Below are positions 9,191 through 17,203 of a stretch of DNA of 64,000 nt, piece after piece (position 1 is the stretch's first letter; every line of letters starts with the position of its first letter). The DNA is from Polynucleobacter sp. 15G-AUS-farblos. Its GTDB lineage: Bacteria > Pseudomonadota > Gammaproteobacteria > Burkholderiales > Burkholderiaceae. The DNA is taken from contig NZ_JACVOM010000005.1 in the NCBI RefSeq assembly GCF_018882445.1, positions 154,633 to 218,632 on the forward strand, given 5' to 3'. A program made the translations under genes and the position numbers. The notes under the pieces are model-generated. The model ran no database searches and was not told where the DNA came from. It was given only the letters and a program-made list of their open reading frames with translations.

Positions 9191-9226
9191 GAGCGGGCAG
9201 TGCTGATGCATTGCCCGCTCTCATTT
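9191..9226 (+). terminator. Intrinsic terminator after the catabolic cluster
   Basis: GAGCGGGCA (9191-9199) pairs with TGCCCGCTC (9212-9220), and the stem extends inward over four more pairs (one G-T) to a four-base loop (TGAT, 9204-9207). A T-rich tail follows (9221-9229). It separates the plus-strand cluster from the convergent nitroreductase gene. Confidence 0.88.
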
Positions 9227-9227
9227 T

Positions 9228-9863
9228 TTATTCAATCTTGCTAATCAGTTGATCCATAGGACGTCTTACTTTTTTCAGATTTACTAACCAGTCCTCATCT
9301 GCCTTTCGATAGCCTAAAGGGAGTAGGGCTACGCTGCGCAGTCCTTTTTCCTTCAGATTGAGGATCTCATCCAGTGCAGCCGGATTGAATCCTTCCATCG
9401 GTGTGGAATCGACTTCTTCGAACGCTGCCGCAATCAAGGCCGTGCCTAATGCAATATAGGCCTGCTTGGCAGCATGGTTGAAGTTCACTTCAGCGTCTTT
9501 TGCGGTGTAATTTTTCAGGAGGTTTTGGCGATATGCTGTCCCGGCTTCACTCTTAAGCTTACGCATTTCCTCCGTCATATCAAATGCGTCATTGATGCGC
9601 TGAGCCGTGTAGTTATCCCAGGCGGCAAAGACAAGTAAATAACTGCAATCCGTTATTTGAGATTGATCCGAGGCTATAGCGCGGATTTTTTCACGGATGG
9701 CTTTATTACTAATAACAAGGATCTCATAAGGTTGAAGCCCACTTGAGCTGGCACTCAATCGAATGGCTTCCAGAATATTTTTTAGCTTTGCTTCGGGGAC
9801 TACTTTGCTTGAATCCATCTTTTTAGTAGCGTAGCGCCACTGTAATTTATCTACGAGACTCAT
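9228..9863 (-). CDS. Nitroreductase-family NAD(P)H-dependent oxidoreductase
   Basis: 211 residues. Seen: the N-terminal RYATKKMD and SSSGLQPYEILVISN segments, where Arg and the SSGLQP loop bind FMN in NfnB-like enzymes, and the C-terminal LPLGYRKADED. Members are cytosolic flavoenzymes that reduce quinones, nitro compounds or similar acceptors. It is convergent with the catabolic cluster and shares its terminator region. The ribosome site is AAAGGA on the minus strand before the ATG at 9863. Confidence 0.9.
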   Translation of the reverse strand: MSLVDKLQWRYATKKMDSSKVVPEAKLKNILEAIRLSASSSGLQPYEILVISNKAIREKIRAIASDQSQITDCSYLLVFAAWDNYTAQRINDAFDMTEEMRKLKSEAGTAYRQNLLKNYTAKDAEVNFNHAAKQAYIALGTALIAAAFEEVDSTPMEGFNPAALDEILNLKEKGLRSVALLPLGYRKADEDWLVNLKKVRRPMDQLISKIE

Positions 9864-10403
9864 TCATATTCCTTTGGAGGTTGATTAATACAGCAATGCA
9901 CCCATTTTAAATTAAATAGGCAATTGATATTCCCATGATTTATCAAGCGCTAGTAAGTCTCTATACGTGTGAATTTACTGCTATATATATTGATTACTGA
10001 AGCATACTGGTGAGAAAACCGCTTGCAATGAGTATCGAATAGAGAAGAGTAATTGATTCAACCACTCCTGAAGATCAGTAATTGGTAACCCAGTCCTTTT
10101 TTGGATTGAACTTGAGAAGTTTGCTTTCATGCATCAGACCTTAGGCCCTACATTGGTAGGGTATGAATTTGCTAGGGCCATCTAGCGCAAGTTGAAGCTC
10201 AGAGCCGCCTTCACTTCTTGCACCAAAAAGAGGCTTTTAAGAGAAACCACAAGAGTTGTAGGTCCTTACTGAATAGGCTGCTTTATTAGCCATAAAGTCA
10301 ATAATCATTACAATAAGGATGACAATTCAAAGCTTTGGGCCTAACTATTTAGGTGTTTTGTTTGAGATTTGTTATTAGTAACAATTTTCTTTACAAGGCA
10401 AGT
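9864..10403. other. 540-base intergenic region with a possible alternative-hairpin element
   Basis: No convincing gene was found in either strand. The region carries the promoter side of the divergent nitroreductase gene and the leader of the polysaccharide locus. At 10144-10179 GGCCCTA can pair either with TAGGG at 10157-10161 (hairpin CCCTAC-ATTG-GTAGGG) or with TAGGGCC at 10173-10179, so two exclusive folds are possible. No match to a c-di-GMP riboswitch was recognised. Confidence 0.4.
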
Positions 10404-11501
10404 ATGTCGTTGATCCCAATGAAGATATTAATTGTCTGTGGGACTCGCCCCGAGATCATTAAATTAGCTCCGGTTTACCATTTTCTACGCACCCAAAATT
10501 GGTGCGAGGTGACATGGTTGCATACCGGCCAGCATCAAGAAATGGCTGAGCAAATTTTAGAGTGCTTTGATATTGTCCCCGACATTGTTTTGACGAGGGC
10601 TGGAAGCTCGCTTTCAGAATTTAGTATTGGATGTCGTCAGCAATTGGATGCGGTGATGGAATCCTCAAAATGGAGCACTGTCATTGTTCAGGGGGATACT
10701 GAAAGCGCTTTTCTGGGTGGTTTATCGGCTTTCTATCAGCGTATTCCTGTAGCGCATGTTGAGGCAGGGTTGAGAACGTATGACTTAACGAGACCTTTCC
10801 CTGAGGAAGGTCTACGTCAAATGCTATCGCGTATTACCCAATTCCATTTTCCACCCACCGAGGGTGGACGACTTGCTTTAATCCGTGAAGCTATTCCGGA
10901 GAAAAATATTGTCATTACAGGGAATACTGTAGTTGATGCGCAAAAATGGGTGATAGAGAAATATCAAATCCATAAGGAAGAGTCCCAGTACAAAAATATC
11001 CTTGTCACCATGCATCGGCGTGAGAACTGGGGTAGTGATATTGAGGAGGCTTGCACAGCGATTGCAAGCCTTGCCAAGAGACATCCTAATCTCCATGTAC
11101 TTTTTCCAGTGCACCTGAATCCAGTAGTGAAGAAATCAGTCGACCCCATCCTAGGTGGTCTACCTAATGTGTCTCTAGTAAATCCCTTGGGTTACCTAGA
11201 GATGCAGCAAGCCATCGCAAATGCATGGCTCATCCTGACGGATTCTGGCGGCATACAGGAAGAGGCGCCAACCTTCCAAGTGCCGGTATTAGTGTTGAGA
11301 AAGGAAACTGAAAGGCCTGAAGCAGTTGAGGCCGGCTGCGCTAAGATTATTGGAACGAGCGGCGAGGCGATTATTCATGAAGTTGAGTCTCTCTTGAGTA
11401 ATACATCTCTGTATGAGGCTATGAAACCACTCAGTAATCCCTTTGGGGATGGTCGTGCAAGCGAGCGTATTGCACAAACTCTTGAGGCACACCTAAGTTA
11501 A
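10404..11501 (+). CDS. wecB: UDP-N-acetylglucosamine 2-epimerase (non-hydrolysing)
   Basis: 365 residues from the ATG at 10404, which AAGG at 10395-10398 precedes. Seen: MKILIVCGTRPEIIKLAPV, HTGQHQEMAEQ, VQGDTESAF, HVEAGLRTYD, FPEEGLRQM, TMHRRENW, and LTDSGGIQEEAP, the full set of WecB motifs. The enzyme makes UDP-ManNAc in the cytosol. The next gene, an NfrB-like glycosyltransferase, starts four bases after the stop; in E. coli WecB supplies the ManNAc for the NfrB-made glycan. A longer in-frame start at 10353 lacks a ribosome site. The symbol refers to the family; in this organism it may serve only this locus. Confidence 0.9.
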   Translation: MSLIPMKILIVCGTRPEIIKLAPVYHFLRTQNWCEVTWLHTGQHQEMAEQILECFDIVPDIVLTRAGSSLSEFSIGCRQQLDAVMESSKWSTVIVQGDTESAFLGGLSAFYQRIPVAHVEAGLRTYDLTRPFPEEGLRQMLSRITQFHFPPTEGGRLALIREAIPEKNIVITGNTVVDAQKWVIEKYQIHKEESQYKNILVTMHRRENWGSDIEEACTAIASLAKRHPNLHVLFPVHLNPVVKKSVDPILGGLPNVSLVNPLGYLEMQQAIANAWLILTDSGGIQEEAPTFQVPVLVLRKETERPEAVEAGCAKIIGTSGEAIIHEVESLLSNTSLYEAMKPLSNPFGDGRASERIAQTLEAHLS

Positions 11502-11505
11502 TTTT

Positions 11506-13719
11506 ATGTATTGGGTTGATATAGTAGCGAGCTATCTTTTTATACTGAAATACGTTGCTATTGCAGTTGCTATCATCATTTCCATTAGTAGTATCGACGA
11601 CTTAATAATTGACTGTGTATATTGGGGTCGTCGCCTGATTCGTGCGCTAACAATCTACCGTCAGCATCCTCGTATGCTGTACTCCGCTTTATTCGATGTT
11701 CCAGAAAAACCTCTCGCAATTATGGTGCCGGCGTGGCATGAGACTGGCGTCATTGGCAAGATGGCTGAGTTAGCAGCCATCACCTTAGATTATGAGAATT
11801 ACCATATCTTTGTGGGTACCTACCCAAACGATCCAGATACGCAATTGGATGTGGATAAAGTCTGTGCGGTATTTCCTAATGTGCATAAGGTGGTGTGCGC
11901 GCGACCAGGGCCTACCAGCAAGGCGGATTGCTTAAATAATGTATTAGATGCCATTCTGCAGTTTGAATTGCAAGCGAGCTTAGAGTTCTCTGGCTTTATT
12001 TTGCATGACTCCGAAGATGTGCTTTCCCCATTGGAGCTTCGCCTATTTAACTATCTCCTGCCGAAGAAGGATTTGATTCAAATTCCGGTCTACCCATTTG
12101 AAAGAAGCTGGAAAAACTTTACTTGTATGCACTACCTAGATGAATTTGCAGAGTTGCATGGCAAAGACGTAGTGGTAAGAGAGGCCTTAGCAGGGCAGGT
12201 ACCAAGCGCAGGAGTAGGCACTTGTTTTAGCCGTAAGGCAGTACTGGCGTTACTAGAGGATGGTGATGGTATTGCATTTGATGCACAAAGCTTGACGGAA
12301 GACTATGACATTGGCTTTCGCTTGAAAGCCAAAGGTCTAAATGAAATCTTTGTTCGCTTTCCGGTCATCCTGGATGATTCAGCGGCGGCTAGAAAAAAGC
12401 TCCTGGTCGGACAAAGTATTCGAGAGTCGAACGTGATCTGTGTTCGAGAATATTTTCCAGATACCATCACTACTGCCATTCGACAAAAATCACGATGGAT
12501 TACAGGCATTGTTTTTCAGGGATATAAAACCCATCACTGGACAAGTAATCCAATCTTGAATTACTTTTTATGGCGAGATCGAAAAGGGGCGATCACCAAT
12601 TTCATTAGCTTTATTGCCACCATCATTTTGATGCAATTGATTTTGCTTTGGCTATATCAAAATCTATGGCCTGGTGCGTATCATTTCCTATCCATTTTTG
12701 AATCAAGTGAATGGTTGATGGGCTTTCTGTGGTTGAACTTCTTTTTGATGATGAATCGTATTGCCCAGCGAATATTTTTTGTGACGTCTTATTACGGATT
12801 ATTTGAGGGTTTACTTTCAGTTCCTCGATTGTTTTGGGGTAACTACATCAATTTCATGGCTAATTGGAAAGCTGTGAAGCAGGTTATTGCACATGGGGAT
12901 GTCCGCCGTATTGCCTGGGATAAGACCACGCATGACTTTCCAACTATTGGCCTAGAGAATGCTGAGCGTAAGAAATTAGGACAGATTTTGATGGATCGCG
13001 GTGTGATTACTGGTGATCAACTGAATACCGTATTGATGCACAAGCAGACTGGTATGAAGATTGGCAGTGCATTAGTACATGAAGGTATTTTGACTTCAAG
13101 TGAATTAGCGGATGCTCTTGCAATCCAGGCGGGTGTCTCTGCTGAATCGATTGATCCTTATGCCATTTCCAAAGATCTGATAGAGATGATTCCCCCTGCA
13201 ATTGCCTTGCATTACGCGATATTGCCTTTTCGATTAGAAGACTCTGGATTGGTTGTTGCTAGTGAGTCTGCCTTAGACCCTATATCGCTTGCAGCCATTA
13301 GTCGAAAATTACACCGTCAAATCTTGTACGTCATTGTGCCTAAGGGGCAGGTCACTATTGGCCTGAGAAAATGGTACGCCCGCAATAAGTCGGCTGACCC
13401 TCGTCAAGCGCTAGACGATGCCTTAAGTTCAGGAAAAATAAAGCCCAATCAAGCAGAAGAGATTTGGCGATTTTATGTATCAAGGCAGCTCTTGTTAGCG
13501 GAGATCTTGCAATCTCTAGGCCACATTAATGAAGCTGCTTTAAGAGCCCTACTACTGCAACATTCCGTTACAAACTTATATTTGGGTGATTTTTTAGTAG
13601 ATAAAAATATTATCTCGAGAGAGACTCTAGAAAAGGCGCTTGAGCTCCAACGTAAGCTTCAACCTGATATGTCGCAATTAATTGCATCTGGTATTCCACT
13701 GCAGGATGCAAGATCATGA
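11506..13719 (+). CDS. nfrB: NfrB-like inner-membrane glycosyltransferase with MshEN c-di-GMP-binding domain
   Basis: 737 residues, close to E. coli NfrB. Order: N-terminal membrane helix, family 2 glycosyltransferase (about 60-340) with Asp168/Asp171 in HDSED, Asp266 in TEDYD and QKSRW at 327-331 (the QxxRW motif of processive enzymes), several membrane helices (about 360-460), then MshEN-type repeats starting KLGQIL (490-514) and KIGSAL (518-542). A second, weaker pair is visible near the C-terminus (LLLAEIL..., LGDFLVDKNI...). MshEN domains bind c-di-GMP, which activates NfrB in E. coli. It should polymerise a ManNAc-containing glycan across the inner membrane. It overlaps nfrA by four bases (ATGA). 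Confidence 0.88.
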   Translation: MYWVDIVASYLFILKYVAIAVAIIISISSIDDLIIDCVYWGRRLIRALTIYRQHPRMLYSALFDVPEKPLAIMVPAWHETGVIGKMAELAAITLDYENYHIFVGTYPNDPDTQLDVDKVCAVFPNVHKVVCARPGPTSKADCLNNVLDAILQFELQASLEFSGFILHDSEDVLSPLELRLFNYLLPKKDLIQIPVYPFERSWKNFTCMHYLDEFAELHGKDVVVREALAGQVPSAGVGTCFSRKAVLALLEDGDGIAFDAQSLTEDYDIGFRLKAKGLNEIFVRFPVILDDSAAARKKLLVGQSIRESNVICVREYFPDTITTAIRQKSRWITGIVFQGYKTHHWTSNPILNYFLWRDRKGAITNFISFIATIILMQLILLWLYQNLWPGAYHFLSIFESSEWLMGFLWLNFFLMMNRIAQRIFFVTSYYGLFEGLLSVPRLFWGNYINFMANWKAVKQVIAHGDVRRIAWDKTTHDFPTIGLENAERKKLGQILMDRGVITGDQLNTVLMHKQTGMKIGSALVHEGILTSSELADALAIQAGVSAESIDPYAISKDLIEMIPPAIALHYAILPFRLEDSGLVVASESALDPISLAAISRKLHRQILYVIVPKGQVTIGLRKWYARNKSADPRQALDDALSSGKIKPNQAEEIWRFYVSRQLLLAEILQSLGHINEAALRALLLQHSVTNLYLGDFLVDKNIISRETLEKALELQRKLQPDMSQLIASGIPLQDARS

Positions 13720-16280
13720 GATGGATTTGGGTATTAAGCCTCTTCTTTTGTATTAATCAGGTCTACGCACAGAAGCCTAATCAGATTGATTTCGGCCCGG
13801 GCGTCACTTCCTATCAAAAATTTCTGATTTATCCCCATATCGATAAAGGCTTAAGTTTTCTAGAGAGCGGGAATATGAGTAAGGCGATTGATGAGTTCTT
13901 ATGGGCTCGCAAAAAAGCGCCTAAGAGTCCAGTCACGGCCCTATATCTCGCCAATGCCTATATTCAGGATGACGATTTCCCCAAGGCTAAAGATATTCTA
14001 GAGCAGCAGTTAGCCATGACCCCAGAGAATCGGCAGATTCGTATTAGGCTATCTAACACCTTGATTTTGGAAAAAGACTATTTAGCCGCCGCACAATCGC
14101 TTCAAGAAGAGCTTCGTGTTAACGCAAATAATCTCATTGCCAAAGAAAAGCTCAAGTTTGTGAACCAAGAGCTTGCCAATGAAGAGGTGCAGCGCTTAAA
14201 GGTACTTCAAGAGGAAGATCCGGCTCAATTTTTAGAAGGGCTAAAGGAAAAGAGATATCGCTTTGAAAACGCTTTTGATGAGAGAAATTGGATTAATCTT
14301 TTAATCACGGATTTTGTAAAGCAGCCTGAATTACTCCTGAGCTATCAGCCGGAGTTTGAATCCAACCGGATCTATCAAGCCGAAAAGGTATTGCAAAAGT
14401 TGCTCATGTCCGGACGTCAAGCAGAGGCTGATGCCTATATAGGGCGTTTACCAAGTGCTATTAAGCACAACCCTATCTTTATAGATCATTTAAGTTATCA
14501 ATTACTCAATGAGAATGGTGAACACCAGGCAGTTGAATTGCTGGTGGATAGCTTCCCATTTAGAGGCGCTAATGAATCCCTAAAGATAGAGTTAATGAAT
14601 CGCTTGATAACGCTGGTAGAGCGTCACAATGATGCAATCAATGGTATCCCGGTAAAGTTTAGCGTGCCACTTGATACGCCGGCATTGCGATCACTTCAGG
14701 TTCGCTTGTTGTCGATTTTGAAGGATTGCCCAGATATTCGTAAGGTACTGGGGGATCACTCAGCTTTTTATAAATCTGAAGATTGGTCTCGTCTTGGATA
14801 TTGTTATGGCGATAAGGTTCCGGGCTTGGGGTTATATGCATTTGAGCGGGCCGAGGAACTTGCGCCAGGACCTGATAAAGAGCGAGCAGTAGCGTATCAA
14901 TCGTTTACTGCTAAGAATTATCTGCGGGCAATCACTGCCTGGAATTCCATACCACTGGCTTCAATTACTGATACCGATGCTCTTAGCGCTGCGACTACTG
15001 CGCAATCACTCGGAGATCTTGGAGAGTTAAATAAGTGGCTGCAAATTTATGTTGACAAAAAAGGTCTAAAAACTGACCGCTACTGGTGGCTATCGGCGCA
15101 AACGAAATTGAAGTCAGATCCAAAAGCAGCTCTTGAGGATTTGCACCGCGCTGCAAGTCTTCAGCCATCAGTGACTTACTATTCCCAGATTGCCTCAGTA
15201 TTAATGGAGCAGGGTAAGGTTGACGAAGCCATCAAATATTTTGACAAAGCCCTATTACTTAATCCCTATGACAGCGTGACCCAAGCATCTCTAGGGTACG
15301 CCTATTATCGGCAGGGTAAGTATCAACGTGCGAAGCAGTTTCTGACAGCTTCTCTTAAAACACGACCCGATGATGAAGAATTGGTCAAGCAGCTAGCCTA
15401 TACAAATCAAAAGCTAGGAAACAATCAACAAGCCATTCGATATGCCGAAGAGGCAATCGATAGTTTTAATCGCTACAGTCCGACAGAGAAGACTGCAGAG
15501 ATTAATAGTCAGCAATTTGGCATGAGGAGGATGCATGAGGATCTAGAGCGTCGCTGGTCTTTTACCGCTGATGCCATGAGTGGTAACCAAGTAACTGCAG
15601 CGCCCAATGTGGGGCAGCCTGGTAGCAATTATCGTAGTTACTCGCAAGCAGAGGCTGCTTATCGTCTGGGCGATCCTGCTGTAGATAATGGCAAAACACT
15701 ATCTGCTTATGCCCGTATTTTTGCTGGGGGAGGGCTCAATAACTCAGCAGCCCCTATCTATGCCCCCATGATTGCGGGTGGTTTGCGTTGGAAGCCTCTA
15801 TCTGACTATGTTATTAATTTGGCGGTCGAAGAGCAAACCCCTTTAGATCGAGGTCAATATACTCAGACATCGATGATGCTGCGTGCTAGTGCTTCGTTTC
15901 TGAATTCTGGTAAATACAGTGATGATTGGCATCCTAATGGCCTTGGTTGGTTTGCACAAAATTTATATCTAGATGCCGCTTACTATCTTTCTACATCAGT
16001 TTCATCTCTAGTCTCAGATTATCGTGTTAGTTATCACCACAAGATTGAAGAGGGTCAAACGATTGAGCCCTATGTGCATATGCAGTGGACTAGTCTAAAT
16101 CAAGCGAATGGAGTGGACGAACGTGTTGGGGTGGGGGCTCGTTGGAATATCTGGCAGGGTCAAACCAAATACAATGCCTATCCAAGCAAAATTTTAGTGG
16201 GATTGGAATATCAATACGCCTTCAAGACCTACTTGAATGATAAGAGCGCTGTTTTATTGAGCCTAGGGGGTCGTTGGTGA
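13716..16280 (+). CDS. nfrA: NfrA-like outer-membrane TPR/beta-barrel protein (phage N4 adsorption protein A family)
   Basis: 854 residues: signal peptide (about 1-18, ending VYAQ), TPR repeats through most of the chain (for example residues about 30-150 and 460-600), and a C-terminal beta-strand-rich region (about 600-854) ending in LSLGGRW with a terminal aromatic, as in outer-membrane barrels. NfrA is the outer-membrane partner of NfrB and the phage N4 receptor in E. coli, thought to export the glycan. E. coli NfrA is somewhat longer (about 990). Translationally coupled to genes on both sides. Confidence 0.82.
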   Translation: MRWIWVLSLFFCINQVYAQKPNQIDFGPGVTSYQKFLIYPHIDKGLSFLESGNMSKAIDEFLWARKKAPKSPVTALYLANAYIQDDDFPKAKDILEQQLAMTPENRQIRIRLSNTLILEKDYLAAAQSLQEELRVNANNLIAKEKLKFVNQELANEEVQRLKVLQEEDPAQFLEGLKEKRYRFENAFDERNWINLLITDFVKQPELLLSYQPEFESNRIYQAEKVLQKLLMSGRQAEADAYIGRLPSAIKHNPIFIDHLSYQLLNENGEHQAVELLVDSFPFRGANESLKIELMNRLITLVERHNDAINGIPVKFSVPLDTPALRSLQVRLLSILKDCPDIRKVLGDHSAFYKSEDWSRLGYCYGDKVPGLGLYAFERAEELAPGPDKERAVAYQSFTAKNYLRAITAWNSIPLASITDTDALSAATTAQSLGDLGELNKWLQIYVDKKGLKTDRYWWLSAQTKLKSDPKAALEDLHRAASLQPSVTYYSQIASVLMEQGKVDEAIKYFDKALLLNPYDSVTQASLGYAYYRQGKYQRAKQFLTASLKTRPDDEELVKQLAYTNQKLGNNQQAIRYAEEAIDSFNRYSPTEKTAEINSQQFGMRRMHEDLERRWSFTADAMSGNQVTAAPNVGQPGSNYRSYSQAEAAYRLGDPAVDNGKTLSAYARIFAGGGLNNSAAPIYAPMIAGGLRWKPLSDYVINLAVEEQTPLDRGQYTQTSMMLRASASFLNSGKYSDDWHPNGLGWFAQNLYLDAAYYLSTSVSSLVSDYRVSYHHKIEEGQTIEPYVHMQWTSLNQANGVDERVGVGARWNIWQGQTKYNAYPSKILVGLEYQYAFKTYLNDKSAVLLSLGGRW

Positions 16281-17170
16281 TGCGCATTCTGATTGCACTT
16301 CTGTTCTGTTTTTTATCTAGCCTAAACCATGCAGGTGAGATAGACGGCATTATCTTTCAGCCACGAGAAGCTGATCTTAGTATTCCTTCAGAAAACTGGC
16401 CAAAGATCTTTACGCTTGCTAAAGCGCGCGGATTTAATACGCTTGTGATTCAATGGACTCGCTTTGACAATGTATTTGCATCTCCTCAAAATCAGAAGTG
16501 GTTGCAAGACCGTATGTTAGAAGCAGCGGGAGCAAATCTTAAGCTGGTCATCGGTCTTAGTAGTGACCCGGATACATTTGAGCGTTTAAAGCAGCCAGCA
16601 CCCATTGTGGGAAGTTATTTCCGAAAGCTCAATGAGTTGAATTTGAATTTGGCTCAGCAATGGGCAAAAGTGATTCCAAAAAATTCCATCATAGGATGGT
16701 ATCTACCCTTAGAGGTGGATGATCGGCAATGGAGGGATATGTCTGCACGCGCAGAGTTAACGCACTACTTAAAGCGTCAAGTTAGTGAGTTAGGCGATAT
16801 TCTTCCCATCCCTGTTTATATCTCCAGCTTCTTTTCAGGGAACATGACGCCTGAGCGTTATGCAGTCATGCTAGAGAATATTCAGGCGCAATCTAAGGCC
16901 CGTTTTTGGGTGCAAAATGGCAGTGGTACCAATAAATTAATCCAAGCAGAGCGAGATCTATATTTGGATGCAATTGCGAATTGCTCAGCCTATGCTGCGT
17001 CAGGCCTCATATATGAAATATTTATTCAGACTCAGGCTGATCGTGAGTTCGCAGCCAAGCCCCTTAGCGCCTCTGAAATGAACAAGGCATTGCAGCAAAA
17101 GGCGCCTTGTAATGGGGATAGACTATTTTTTGCTCTCAATTATTTGATTGATTTCAGCAATCCAAAATAA
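16280..17170 (+). CDS. NfrX/YbcH-like exported protein (DUF4434-type, glycoside-hydrolase-like)
   Basis: 296 residues from the ATG at 16280, which overlaps the nfrA stop by one base; GGGGG at 16266-16270 is the ribosome site. A signal peptide is seen (MRILIALLFCFLSSLNHAG). The body (GIIFQPR..., LVIQWTRFD, IIGWYLPLEVDD, PIPVYISSFFSG) resembles DUF4434 TIM-barrel proteins, which are glycosidase-like. E. coli ybcH/nfrX sits beside nfrAB and is about the same size. It probably trims or binds the glycan in the periplasm (inference). Confidence 0.72.
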   Translation: MRILIALLFCFLSSLNHAGEIDGIIFQPREADLSIPSENWPKIFTLAKARGFNTLVIQWTRFDNVFASPQNQKWLQDRMLEAAGANLKLVIGLSSDPDTFERLKQPAPIVGSYFRKLNELNLNLAQQWAKVIPKNSIIGWYLPLEVDDRQWRDMSARAELTHYLKRQVSELGDILPIPVYISSFFSGNMTPERYAVMLENIQAQSKARFWVQNGSGTNKLIQAERDLYLDAIANCSAYAASGLIYEIFIQTQADREFAAKPLSASEMNKALQQKAPCNGDRLFFALNYLIDFSNPK

Positions 17171-17203
17171 TATAGAGAAAAGCCCTTTATTGGATTAATC
17201 ATT

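Noticed and set aside
9864..10403. c-di-GMP riboswitch before the glycan locus
   Set aside because: The conserved GGGCAAACC-type and tetraloop-receptor elements of class I, and those of class II, were not found.
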